A stretch of DNA of 64,000 bases from Sphaerotilus sulfidivorans. Its GTDB lineage: Bacteria > Pseudomonadota > Gammaproteobacteria > Burkholderiales > Burkholderiaceae_C. The notes under the pieces were generated by a model. That model was not told the origin of the DNA. It ran no database searches and saw only the letters and a list, made by a program, of their open reading frames with translations. How positions within the stretch are numbered: position 1 is the first letter of the stretch; each line of letters starts with the position of its first letter. The DNA lies in assembly GCF_013426975.1 (NCBI RefSeq), contig NZ_JACCPY010000010.1:56900-120899 (forward strand), written 5' to 3'. The position numbers and the translations under genes were made by a program. This document shows, piece by piece, positions 1 to 7,989 of the stretch.

Positions 1-164
1 ATCTTCAGACCCTGCTCGACGATGGAATGCGCCTTCTGGCCCTTGATGTGCGCGACGAAGCCGACGCCGCAGGCATCGTGTTCCTGGGTCGGGTCATACA
101 GACCGCCGGCAGCGAAGGTCTGGATCTCTTGGCGGGACGCGGGTCCCGAGGCGGCCTGGCTCAT
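1..164 (-). CDS. gltB: Glutamate synthase (NADPH) large subunit, 5' end only
   Basis: The window holds only the first 54 codons; the gene continues off the left edge. The translation contains the segment [20 protein letters not shown], in which the Cys after DA is the N-terminal nucleophile of the class II glutamine amidotransferase domain once a short propeptide is removed. GltB makes glutamate from glutamine and 2-oxoglutarate, with GltD as partner. The ATG at 164 is preceded by AGGAG at a good distance, which supports this start. In related genomes gltBD follows aroKB fairly closely; here about 8 kb of other genes lies between them. Identification is firm; the rest of the protein is not visible. 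Confidence 0.93.
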   Translation of the reverse strand, partial: MSQAASGPASRQEIQTFAAGGLYDPTQEHDACGVGFVAHIKGQKAHSIVEQGLK

Positions 165-221
165 GGCGCACTCCTAGGAATGACAATAGGGAAAACCGTG
201 CGAATCTACCGCAGTGCAGCA

Positions 222-308
222 GACCCCTCAAGCAAAACAAAAAGGGGTCAGACTCCTTGAATCCAGATCCGATCAATCCACAAGAAGAATTAGGGACAGA
301 CTGGATCC
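222..308. repeat. REP-like sequences downstream of the RAYT gene
   Basis: This short gene-free stretch between gltB and the transposase gene holds an inverted repeat GACCCCT (222-228) / AGGGGTC (243-249) with a 14-nt A-rich spacer. It is followed by two related motifs, GGGTCAGACT near 245 and GGGACAGACT at 293-302, both running into a GATCC-containing segment. Motifs of the GGGGTCAGAC and TAGGGACAGAC type are often found next to REP-associated tyrosine transposases. The second motif overlaps the 3' end of the transposase gene. Assignment as a REP/BIME unit is inference from position and motif. Confidence 0.5.
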
Positions 309-1000
309 GCCTTGGACGACCGTGCCGGACGCCCCCGGGGACGCGGCGCCATCGGACGCTCGCAGGAGGCGCCCAGTTTTGCAAGAAACGCGCCAGAACC
401 CAGCGCCCAACCCTTGGTGGCGCTGTCGGTGTGCTGCTGCACCTCCTCGGGCGTCAGCGGCTCGTCGAGCAGGCGCTGCCAGGCCAGTTCACGCTCGAAG
501 GGCGTGTTGCCGAGCTGCCAGTGGCACAGATGCGTGCTCACCAGCGTGTCGCGCCGGCGCCCGAGATGGTGCATCGCGCTGGACCAGGCGTAGTCGCCCG
601 CCGGCGTGGGCGGAATCAGGCGCTGGGGGTTCTGCTCGATGTAGCGCATGCAGGTCAGCAGGTGCGGCCCGTTCTCGATGACGGTGGCACGGAAGCGCCC
701 GTCCCACAGCGTGCCGATGCGGCCATGGCGGCGGTTGAAGGCCGCGACATAGCGCCGGCCGATCGCCTGCAGCATCTTGCTCAGCGCCTCGGCGGTCGGC
801 GGCGTCACCAGCAGGTGCAGATGGTCGTTCATCAGCACATAGGCATGCACCGCGACCCGGTGCAGCGCGGCCGACTCGCGCAGCGCGGCCAGGTAGGCCA
901 GGCGGTCCTCGTCGTCGAGAAAGATCGGCTGGCGGTTGTGGCCGCGCTGGATGACATGGTGAGCAAGACCGGCGATGGAGAGGCGAGGCAGTCGGGCCAT
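290..1000 (-). CDS. rayT: REP-associated tyrosine transposase (RAYT, Y1_Tnp/IS200-like)
   Basis: The 236-aa protein begins [11 protein letters not shown] and has the HUH single-strand transposase signature: the HxH pair in NDHLHLL (His60, His62), a candidate catalytic Tyr84 in [11 protein letters not shown], and the downstream GTLWDGRF and YIEQNPQR blocks typical of RAYTs. RAYTs are single-copy domesticated relatives of IS200/IS605 transposases that act on REP hairpins rather than mobilising their own gene. The start at 1000 is chosen over an upstream in-frame ATG because family members begin with M-R-P/L-R-like sequence. No IS ends flank it, but REP-like sequence lies at its 3' end. The frame looks intact. 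Confidence 0.88.
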   Translation of the reverse strand: MARLPRLSIAGLAHHVIQRGHNRQPIFLDDEDRLAYLAALRESAALHRVAVHAYVLMNDHLHLLVTPPTAEALSKMLQAIGRRYVAAFNRRHGRIGTLWDGRFRATVIENGPHLLTCMRYIEQNPQRLIPPTPAGDYAWSSAMHHLGRRRDTLVSTHLCHWQLGNTPFERELAWQRLLDEPLTPEEVQQHTDSATKGWALGSGAFLAKLGASCERPMAPRPRGRPARSSKADPVCP

Positions 1001-1133
1001 GAGCGGGAACCGGGACAGGTCGGATCGGACAGGGGGAGGCTTGGCCGACGGTGATGCTGTCGATGGGCCAGAATGCACATTTTCCACCCCCCATCCCATC
1101 TGTCACGCGCTCGTACCAGGGCAAGGAACTCCG

Positions 1134-2057
1134 ATGAAAGCTGACAACGTTCTCGCCACGATCGGCCGCACGCCGCACATCCGCGTCAACCGCCTGTTCG
1201 GCGCGGGCCATGAGGTCTGGATCAAGTCCGAGCGCGGCAATCCCGGCGGCTCGATCAAGGACCGCATCGCGCTGGCGATGATCGAGGACGCCGAGGCCAG
1301 CGGCGCGCTGCAGCCCGGCGGCACCATCGTCGAGCCGACCTCGGGCAACACCGGCGTCGGCCTGGCGATGGTGGCCGCGGTCAAGGGCTATCCGCTGGTG
1401 CTGGTGATGCCCGAGAGCATGAGCATCGAGCGCCGCCGCCTGATGCTGGCCTATGGCGCGAAGTTCGTGCTGACGCCGCGCGAGAAGGGCATGAAGGGCG
1501 CGATCGAGAAGGCGCAGGAGCTGGTCGCCGCCACGCCCGGCGCCTGGATGCCGCAGCAGTTCGAGAATCCGGCCAATGTCGCGGTGCATGTACGCACCAC
1601 GGCGCAGGAGATCCTGGCCGACTTTCCCGAGGGTCTGGACGTGCTGATCACCGGCGTGGGCACCGGCGGCCACCTGTCGGGCTGCGCGCAGGTGCTCAAG
1701 GCAGCCTGGCCGAACCTGAAGGTGTTTGCGGTCGAGCCGGCGGCCTCGCCGGTCATCAGCGGCGGCGCGCCCGCGCCGCACCCGATCCAGGGCATCGGCG
1801 CCGGCTTCGTGCCGAAGAACCTGCACACCGATCTGCTCGACGGCGTGATCCAGGTCGAGGCCGAGGCCGCACGCGAGATGGCCCGCCGCAGCGCCCGCGA
1901 GGAAGGTCTGCTGGTGGGCATCTCCAGCGGCGCCACGCTGGCGGCCATCGCCCAGAAGCTGGCCGAGCTGCCGGCCGGCAGCCGCGTGCTCGGCTTCAAC
2001 TACGACACCGGCGAGCGCTATCTGTCGATCGAGGGTTTCCTGCCGGTCGAGGGCTGA
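1134..2057 (+). CDS. cysK: Cysteine synthase (O-acetylserine sulfhydrylase)
   Basis: This 307-aa pyridoxal-phosphate enzyme makes cysteine from O-acetylserine and sulfide in the cytoplasm. The PLP lysine is Lys42 in NPGGSIKDR. The substrate loop TSGNTG lies at residues 69-74, and a phosphate-binding glycine loop GVGTGGH sits near residue 180. The C-terminal block YDTGERYLS is characteristic of the CysK branch. The ATG at 1134 gives the normal family length; the longer in-frame extension upstream overlaps the RAYT promoter region and is not family-like. It is a single-gene unit, convergent with the HupE-like gene downstream (15-nt gap). Confidence 0.92.
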   Translation: MKADNVLATIGRTPHIRVNRLFGAGHEVWIKSERGNPGGSIKDRIALAMIEDAEASGALQPGGTIVEPTSGNTGVGLAMVAAVKGYPLVLVMPESMSIERRRLMLAYGAKFVLTPREKGMKGAIEKAQELVAATPGAWMPQQFENPANVAVHVRTTAQEILADFPEGLDVLITGVGTGGHLSGCAQVLKAAWPNLKVFAVEPAASPVISGGAPAPHPIQGIGAGFVPKNLHTDLLDGVIQVEAEAAREMARRSAREEGLLVGISSGATLAAIAQKLAELPAGSRVLGFNYDTGERYLSIEGFLPVEG

Positions 2058-2072
2058 GCCCCGCGCCGCCGC

Positions 2073-3260
2073 TCAGAGCTGCGGCAGCAGCGACAGGTCC
2101 AGGCCGCGCTCGGCGGTCCAGACCAGCGCCAGCAGCGCGATCGCGCCCGAGCCGCCCTGCACCGCCAGCCGCCGATAGGCCGGCGCATGGCGCAGCGCGA
2201 TCGCCAGCGGCAGCAGCAGCGCCACCAGCGCGAGCTGGCCCAGCTCCACACCGAGATTGAAGCCCAGCAGCTGCAGCAGCAGCTGGTCCTCGCGCAGGCC
2301 GAGGTCCTGCAGCGGTCCGGCGAAGCCCACGCCGTGGATCAGCCCGAACAGGCCGACCAGCGGCCAGCGCGGCCCGGGCAGCAGCGGCCGCAGGTTGTCG
2401 AGCGCCGCCAGCAGCACACTGACGGCGATCAGCGCCTCCACCCAGCGCGTGGGCGGCGGCAGCACCCCGACGGTGACCAGCCCGAGCGTCAGCGAATGCG
2501 CCAGCGTGAAGGTGCTGACCAGCACCAGGGCCTCGCGCCAGGCCGCCGATGCGGTCTCGCGCGGCGTCCAGCCATCGCCCTCGCGGCGCCAGACCGCCAC
2601 CAGCAGCAGCGTGACCAGGAACAGGATGTGATCCAGGCCGATGGCGATGTGGTGCATGCCCTCGCGGACGAAGTCGAGAAAGCCGCCGCCCGCCTGCGCC
2701 AGCATCCAGGACCGCTCGCCCTCGCCGGCAATCAGCACGGCAGCCTGCCCGTCTGACGCCGGCTGCCCGGCCGTCTCCGCCACAGCGATGTTCAGCAGGC
2801 CGCGGTGGCTCGGATCGGTGCGGGCGAACAGCCGGTAGTCGAGCTGCGCCACCTGGACCGGGGCCGCACAGGCCCAGCTGCTGCGCAGCACCAGGTGCTG
2901 GCCATCGGCATGGCGCTCGACCTGCATCGGTGCGCGTGCGCTCAGGCGGCAGTCGGCGCCGTCGGCACGCGGCTGCAGCGCCGCATCGACCAGGCGGATG
3001 ATGTCGGCCTCGCGGGAGCGGATTTCGCCCCAGCGCAGCACACCGTCGTCATCGGTATCCAGAACCAGCTCGCGGTCGAGGTCACGCAGCGACAGGTCGA
3101 TGCGCTGCTCGATGCGCTCGCCGTCGATGCGCCAGTTCAGATAGGCATCGCTGGCCTGATGCGCCCGGGCCGGCGCCAGCGCGACGAACAGCAGCACCAG
3201 CACGGCCAGCAGATGCCCTGGCCACAGCATCGGATGCATGGCGGCAGATCGGATCTTCAT
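2073..3260 (-). CDS. HupE/UreJ-like membrane protein with periplasmic N-terminal domain
   Basis: The 395-aa protein has a signal sequence (about residues 1-28, ending PARAHQ) and an extracytoplasmic region of about 170 residues. A hydrophobic C-terminal half of about six membrane segments follows. The motif EGMHHIAIGLDHILFLVTLL is typical of the HupE/UreJ_2 family, whose members are mostly metal (nickel) permease-like or of unknown role. The ATG overlaps the stop of the TPR gene by four bases (ATGA), so translation is probably coupled. It is the last gene of the DUF4331 operon. A transport role, and the substrate, are inference only. Confidence 0.72.
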   Translation of the reverse strand: MKIRSAAMHPMLWPGHLLAVLVLLFVALAPARAHQASDAYLNWRIDGERIEQRIDLSLRDLDRELVLDTDDDGVLRWGEIRSREADIIRLVDAALQPRADGADCRLSARAPMQVERHADGQHLVLRSSWACAAPVQVAQLDYRLFARTDPSHRGLLNIAVAETAGQPASDGQAAVLIAGEGERSWMLAQAGGGFLDFVREGMHHIAIGLDHILFLVTLLLVAVWRREGDGWTPRETASAAWREALVLVSTFTLAHSLTLGLVTVGVLPPPTRWVEALIAVSVLLAALDNLRPLLPGPRWPLVGLFGLIHGVGFAGPLQDLGLREDQLLLQLLGFNLGVELGQLALVALLLPLAIALRHAPAYRRLAVQGGSGAIALLALVWTAERGLDLSLLPQL

Positions 3261-4513
3261 GTGCGTTCTCCCGGACGCCGGACACCGTCGGCAGCCGCGT
3301 CGGTCGGGGCGGCGCGCAGTCTCACGTCGACACGCGCCGGATCGCGGGTCCAGGCCTGCAGCAGCCGCACCGCCTGCGCGGTCTGGCCGGCACGCAGCGC
3401 GCTGCGCCACAGCAGCACCGCATCGGCCGGCTCGCGCTGGCCCGCCCAGTTCTCCTGGGCCAGCGTCCAGGCGCGGGCCGGATCGCGGCCCACATCCAGC
3501 GCCAGGCGCGCTTCTTCACGCAGATGCGGCTCGCCACGGCGGCGTGCCGCATCCAGCCGCGCTGTCATGCCCGACAGCACCGCAGCGGCCCGCGCATCGC
3601 CCAGGCGATGCAGCGCGATCGCGCGGCGCAGCTGCAGCGCGTCGGCCTCGACTGGGCCGACCGACACCGCCGCCAGCGCCTCGGCAGCGCGGCCGCGGTC
3701 GAGCAGCCAGTCGGCCCGCGCCGCCTGCGCATAGGGATCACCGCCCTGCCCGGCCGCCTGGGCCAGCAGCCGCTCGGCCTCGGTGTCATCGCCCAGCCGC
3801 ACCGCCAGCTCGGCGCGCACCAGCGCCAGCCAGCGGTCATCGGGCGCCTGACGGGCCAGCGCGTCCAGACGAAGATCGGCCTGGCGCGGATCGAGGTCGC
3901 CGCGCAGGCTGTCGATCTCGACCGCACAGACCTCGGCCGCCCGGGCCAGCCCCGCACCGGCGGCCGCCAGCTCGGGCGCCTGCAGGGCGCGGCAGGCGCG
4001 CGCCGCCTCGGCCAGCCGCCCCTGCACCTGCAGCACCGCGACCTGCGTCAGCCCGGCCTGGGCCCGCAGCGCCAGCGGCACCGACGCGTCGCCCACCAAG
4101 GCATGCAGGTCGAGCAGCGCAGGCGCGAACTCATGCCGCGCCTGCAGGATCGTGGCGCGCAGCAGCCGCACCGGCGCAGGTGCCTCGCGCTGCGCCCACC
4201 ACGGCGACAGCGCGGCCTGTGCGGCGCCGTACTCGCGCGGATCGCCCTCGCGGCGGGCGCGGTCGATCGCCTCGCGCGCCACCGACAGCGCCAGCGGCAG
4301 ACGCGAGGGATCGCGCTGCAGCTCGGCACGGGCGCGGCGCTCGGCCAGACCGGGTCGGGCCGGCAGCCGCTCGACCACCTCCGCGTCGGACGCCGGCGTG
4401 AACGGCGCCGCCAGCAGCGGCCCGGCGAGGGCCAGCAGGAGGATCAGCGCCAGACGGGGAGCCCGCAGGCGCGAGGCGGTGTGCGGCGGCGCGGAGGCGA
4501 TGGGCATCGGCAC
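3257..4513 (-). CDS. Exported TPR-type repeat protein
   Basis: The 418-aa protein carries an N-terminal signal sequence (hydrophobic stretch LALILLLALAGPLLAA, about residues 20-36). The rest is almost entirely Ala/Arg/Leu-rich helices in degenerate tetratricopeptide-like repeats, for example the blocks around LGDDTEAERLLAQAAG and LDRGRAAEALAAV. TPR scaffolds mediate protein contacts; no catalytic motif is visible. It sits between the small lipoprotein and the HupE-like gene, with 15 nt before and a four-base overlap after. I therefore read it as part of one envelope-located module. The exact role is unknown. Confidence 0.62.
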   Translation of the reverse strand: MPMPIASAPPHTASRLRAPRLALILLLALAGPLLAAPFTPASDAEVVERLPARPGLAERRARAELQRDPSRLPLALSVAREAIDRARREGDPREYGAAQAALSPWWAQREAPAPVRLLRATILQARHEFAPALLDLHALVGDASVPLALRAQAGLTQVAVLQVQGRLAEAARACRALQAPELAAAGAGLARAAEVCAVEIDSLRGDLDPRQADLRLDALARQAPDDRWLALVRAELAVRLGDDTEAERLLAQAAGQGGDPYAQAARADWLLDRGRAAEALAAVSVGPVEADALQLRRAIALHRLGDARAAAVLSGMTARLDAARRRGEPHLREEARLALDVGRDPARAWTLAQENWAGQREPADAVLLWRSALRAGQTAQAVRLLQAWTRDPARVDVRLRAAPTDAAADGVRRPGERT

Positions 4514-4528
4514 AGCTCCTGGCGCCGC

Positions 4529-4813
4529 TCAGCGCAGCTCGACCGGCTCGGCGGTCTCGGAGGTCGGCGGCACGACCATCGCCAGATCGATCGGCTCGGC
4601 GGTGTCGTCGGACTGGGCCAGCAGCGCCGAGGCGAAGCCGCTGTAGGCCTCGGCCGAGACGGTGGCGCTGGCCGGCACCTCGGTGATGACGGTCGCGCCG
4701 GCATGGGCCGCGGTGTCGCCGCTGCCGCCGCCGCAGGCCGCCAGCAGCAGGGCCAGGCCGGCCGCGCCCAGAAGGCGGCCGCCGCGGCGGCGCCAGGACA
4801 GGCAAGAGGTCAT
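4529..4813 (-). CDS. Small lipoprotein, unknown function
   Basis: The predicted 94-aa product has a basic N-terminus, a hydrophobic core and a lipobox LLLAAC followed by GGGSG, so it should be a lipid-anchored envelope protein. The mature part is short, acidic and has no recognisable domain. The start at 4813 is chosen because it gives a compact signal peptide; an upstream in-frame ATG exists at 4864. It lies 47 nt after the DUF4331 gene and 15 nt before the TPR gene on the same strand, which supports co-transcription. Confidence 0.6.
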   Translation of the reverse strand: MTSCLSWRRRGGRLLGAAGLALLLAACGGGSGDTAAHAGATVITEVPASATVSAEAYSGFASALLAQSDDTAEPIDLAMVVPPTSETAEPVELR

Positions 4814-4860
4814 GGTGATGCTCCGGATGAGGATGGTGGAATGCGCGTTCGCCTCGCGGC

Positions 4861-6405
4861 TCACTTGCTGCCGGGCACCGGCGTGTTCAGGTAGGGAAAG
4901 CCGGACAGCAGCGGCACGACACCCTGGTCGACCGCGTCATGCAGCTTCAGCGCCGTCGCGCCCAGCGGCACCGCGGACGGACGGCAGGCCGAGCCGAAGC
5001 CGAGCTTGTCGGTGTCGCCATTGGCCAGGCACAGCCCGCCCATCACCGCCACCAGCGAGATGTCGACCACATCGTCCTTGGGCCGGCGGCCATTCGGAAA
5101 GCCGGCGTTGTCGTTGCCGCCGGCCAGCAGGTTGCCGACGATGCCGAGCCGGTTCTGCTCGGCGTAGGCCACCGGCGCGATGCCGGTGTTCAGCCGCAGC
5201 ATTTCCGAGGCGACGACGTTCTTCGGCTGGTTCACGCCCTTGATGCCGGTCAGGAAGGTGGTGACCAGATCGGTGCGCGGCAGGTTGGTCGGCGCGGTCT
5301 TCGGCAGGTTCAGCGCGATCTCCAGCAGCGCCGGCAGCGTCGGATGGGTCACATAGTCGGCGAACTGCGCGTCGCCCGAGGGCTTCGAGGCGTTGAAGCG
5401 GTCCTTGTCCTTCAGCCCGATGACCACCTCGTTGACCAGGGGCATGCCCAGGCGAGACACCTGCGTCCAGGCACCGCCGGCGCGCTCGCTGGCCTGATGC
5501 CCGCTGCCGGGCTTGCCGTCGATCAGCCGGGCCTGGCGCAGGCTGGCGCTGGTCCAGCCGCCGATCACGTCGTCGCCGTTGGTCAGGCAGCTGCGGTGGA
5601 TCTCCAGCGCGATCGCGGTGACGTTCTTCGCGCCGAGCGGGTTGGGCACCGCGCCGGTCAGCGCCGGATCGGTGATGACCGAGACCGGCGCGTTGACCAG
5701 GTCGAAGACCGGACCGAGATTGACCGCGAACGGATCCTGGCGCTGGCCGACAAACATCCGTCCCGGCGTCGCGCAGCCCGGAATCGCGACCGCATGCACA
5801 TGCTTGGCGGCGTAGCCGGGATAGTCGGGAATCGTCTTGACGCCGATGTTGTCGACCGGCTTGGCAAAGGTCTCGCTGCCGGTGCCGACCTGGGTCAGCG
5901 CCTGGCGGGTGCCGGTGCGGCGGTCGCCGCGCACCACCTGCACGGTGTAGGTCTCGGCCAGCTGCAGGTTCGGGTCGCCCACCTGCGAGACCTGGCCGGA
6001 CTGGACCAGCGGAATGCCCACCGAGCGGTCGCCGATCTTCAGGCTGGTGCCGGCGCCGCCGTTGGACAGGGTGTTGCGGAAGCGGAACTGGAAGCTCAGG
6101 TCCTCCTTCGCGTCCCCGTTGTTGTCGATGTGGATCTCGTAGAGCGCGTTCGGATCGAGCGCGAAGTAGTTCGGGCCGCCGTAGGCGTCCTGCAGCGGCA
6201 GGTAGTTGGCGATCAGCGTGACGAAGTCGGAGCGGCCGGCCTCGTAGCTGCGGAACATGTAGAAGTCGCTGGCGTCGACCTTCGGGGCGGTGGTGATGAA
6301 GGGCGCCTCGCGGTGGCTGGAAGCAAGTGCGGAACCGGAAAGCAGCGTCAGGGCCAGCGGGAGGGCAGCCAGCGGGCCGCCGATGCGTTGCAGGGTCGTC
6401 GACAA
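4861..6405 (-). CDS. DUF4331 family exported protein
   Basis: The 514-aa protein starts with a TTG codon at 6405. The codon is preceded by AAGGAGA at the right spacing, and it places a signal peptide (TTLQRIGG...GSALA) directly in front of the family hallmark SSHREAPFI. The following block DASDFYMFRSYE and the repeated beta-rich sequence match the DUF4331 family, secreted proteins of unknown biochemical function often encoded beside ECF sigma/anti-sigma pairs. A longer reading frame continues upstream, but it would lack the signal peptide at its N-terminus. It is the first gene of a four-gene operon and has a SigK-like promoter about 64 nt upstream. Confidence 0.85.
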   Translation of the reverse strand: MSTTLQRIGGPLAALPLALTLLSGSALASSHREAPFITTAPKVDASDFYMFRSYEAGRSDFVTLIANYLPLQDAYGGPNYFALDPNALYEIHIDNNGDAKEDLSFQFRFRNTLSNGGAGTSLKIGDRSVGIPLVQSGQVSQVGDPNLQLAETYTVQVVRGDRRTGTRQALTQVGTGSETFAKPVDNIGVKTIPDYPGYAAKHVHAVAIPGCATPGRMFVGQRQDPFAVNLGPVFDLVNAPVSVITDPALTGAVPNPLGAKNVTAIALEIHRSCLTNGDDVIGGWTSASLRQARLIDGKPGSGHQASERAGGAWTQVSRLGMPLVNEVVIGLKDKDRFNASKPSGDAQFADYVTHPTLPALLEIALNLPKTAPTNLPRTDLVTTFLTGIKGVNQPKNVVASEMLRLNTGIAPVAYAEQNRLGIVGNLLAGGNDNAGFPNGRRPKDDVVDISLVAVMGGLCLANGDTDKLGFGSACRPSAVPLGATALKLHDAVDQGVVPLLSGFPYLNTPVPGSK

Positions 6406-6475
6406 GATCTGTCTCCTTGGAGCCGGGTCGGGAAAGCGGACGGGGGTGACACCGCGATGCGGCATCTGTCCATTC

Positions 6476-6503
6476 CCTACGCACCCCGGACAGGAGCGGA
6501 TGC
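6476..6503 (-). promoter_or_regulatory. Candidate ECF (SigK-like) promoter for the DUF4331 operon
   Basis: On the minus strand the sequence reads GCATCC (6503-6498), a 16-nt spacer, then CGTAGG (6481-6476). It lies between the anti-sigma gene and the TTG start of the DUF4331 gene. The arrangement resembles the CATCC / CGTA-type promoters described for SigK-like ECF factors paired with RskA-type anti-sigma factors. No good sigma70 promoter is visible in the same interval. Transcription would start near 6469. The link to the neighbouring sigma factor is inference. Confidence 0.5.
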
Positions 6504-6566
6504 AGCCCCACGATTCAGGGGGTCTTTCGACGTCAGACCCGGTCGGATGCCGGATCGGACTCCGGA

Positions 6567-7292
6567 TCAGATGCCGATCTGGCCGACCGAGACGACCGGC
6601 CCGGTCGGCTGGCCGGTGGGCGAGCCGCCCGCGGGCTCGACGCTGATCGCGAAGGCGCGGGTATCGTCGAGCAGCCGAGCCCGGCGCAGCACGGTCTGTC
6701 CGTGCGCATCGACCAGACCGAGCGAGCGCGGCGCCCCGTCGGCCGGCAGCGCCCACAGCTCCAGCGCACGCCCGGTCTCGAGCGGGACCAGATCGATCGG
6801 ACGCAGCACCAGGGCCTGGCCATCGGCGCTGACGCTGGCGACGAAGCTGGCGTGCATCACTCCGCCCCCCGATCCGCCACCCGACTTCGGGCTGGCTCCC
6901 AGCACCACCACGATCGGCGCACCGTCCGGATCGGCGGACGGCGGCTGCAGCATCAGCACCGCCATGCCCAGCGCTGCCGCGCTCGCCAGGCCGCTGAGCA
7001 GGCGCCACGGCAGCAGCTGCTGCCACCAGCGTGCGGGCGCCTCGTCGGGCGCCGGTGCCGGCTCGCCGAACAGGCGCCGCTCGATCTGCTGCCAGACCCG
7101 GTCGGGCGGCGCGACCGGCGCCACGCTCAGCGACATCGGCTCCAGCCGCAGCCGCCAGCCCTCGACCGCCTCGCGCAGCGCCGGATGCGCCGGCAGCAGC
7201 GCCTCGAAGCGCCGGCGGGCGGGCCCGCGCAGCGTGCCCAGCACATAGGCCGCCGCCAGCCGGTCGGCCCGTTCGCGTCGTCCGTAGTCCAT
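6567..7292 (-). CDS. rskA: Anti-sigma factor, RskA (anti-sigma-K) family
   Basis: The 241-aa protein has a cytoplasmic N-terminal part (residues 1-95) with the AAAYVLGTLRGPARRRFEALL motif region of zinc-free anti-sigma domains. One transmembrane segment follows (about 96-116), then a periplasmic RskA domain with the LxPIDLVPLETGRALELWALP pattern. It would hold the ECF factor inactive at the membrane until released by a signal. Its ATG starts one base after the sigma-factor stop, so the two are surely co-transcribed and probably made in balanced amounts. Confidence 0.85.
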   Translation of the reverse strand: MDYGRRERADRLAAAYVLGTLRGPARRRFEALLPAHPALREAVEGWRLRLEPMSLSVAPVAPPDRVWQQIERRLFGEPAPAPDEAPARWWQQLLPWRLLSGLASAAALGMAVLMLQPPSADPDGAPIVVVLGASPKSGGGSGGGVMHASFVASVSADGQALVLRPIDLVPLETGRALELWALPADGAPRSLGLVDAHGQTVLRRARLLDDTRAFAISVEPAGGSPTGQPTGPVVSVGQIGI

Positions 7293-7293
7293 G

Positions 7294-7923
7294 TCAGCGC
7301 TCCCGGGCCACCGCGTGGCCCAGACAGTCCTTCAGCGCCAGCAGCGCGCGGCGCACCCAGCTCTTGACCGTGCCCAGCGGCTGGGCGAGATGCTCGGCCA
7401 CCTCGGCGTGCGACAGCCCCTGGTAGTAGGCCAGCGCGACGCACTGCTGCTGCTCGGCCGACAGCCCCTGCACGCAGCGCGAGAGCTCGCGCGCCTCGGC
7501 CGCCTGGTGCAGCAGTTCCTGCGGCCCGGCCGCGTCGTCGGGCAGATCGGCCAGCAGGTCGCCGCCCTCCTCGTCGTCCTCGTCGTCGGCGACATGCCGG
7601 CTGACGGTGCGCACCTCGCCGCGACGGCGGCGCAGGCTGTCGATCGCACGATGGCGCGCGATGCTGGTCAGCCAGGTCAGCGGCTGGCTGCGCTGCGGGT
7701 CGAAGCTTCCGGCGGATTGCCAGAGGCTGATGTAGATGTCCTGCAAGAGATCCTCGGCGCGGGCTGTGTCAGGCTGTATACGCAGCACGACGCCAAACAG
7801 ATGCGCAGAGGTCTCGCGGTAGAGCGCCGCGAAGGCCTGGCGGTCGCCCAGGGCGATGCGCGACAGCCAGGCGGCCAGCCGGTGGCTGCGCTGGGCCCAG
7901 GCGTCGACAGGCGTGCTCGGCAT
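7294..7923 (-). CDS. sigK: ECF RNA polymerase sigma factor, SigK-like
   Basis: The 209-aa protein has sigma region 2 (ARAEDLLQDIYISLWQ, with the downstream LTWLTSIARHRAIDSLRR block) and region 4 (QQCVALAYYQGLSHAEVAEHL...GTVKSWVRRALLALKD). The acidic linker DDEDDEEGGD between them is long. ECF factors direct RNA polymerase to a small regulon, usually including their own operon. The immediate downstream RskA-type anti-sigma gene and the DUF4331 operon are the natural regulatory circuit. The gene starts 66 nt after aroB; no SigK-type promoter is obvious directly upstream of it, so its own transcription may come from elsewhere. Confidence 0.9.
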   Translation of the reverse strand: MPSTPVDAWAQRSHRLAAWLSRIALGDRQAFAALYRETSAHLFGVVLRIQPDTARAEDLLQDIYISLWQSAGSFDPQRSQPLTWLTSIARHRAIDSLRRRRGEVRTVSRHVADDEDDEEGGDLLADLPDDAAGPQELLHQAAEARELSRCVQGLSAEQQQCVALAYYQGLSHAEVAEHLAQPLGTVKSWVRRALLALKDCLGHAVARER

Positions 7924-7989
7924 CGGCGGGACTCCTTGGAGGGAATGGTCGGGCGAAACGGCACCCGGCCAACCGGACCGGGCAGACCG

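Noticed and set aside
4939..7248. A 769-codon plus-strand open frame opposite the DUF4331 and anti-sigma genes
   Set aside because: High GC makes long antisense frames common. The product is Arg/Ala/Gly/Gln-rich without domains, while the minus strand has clear families.
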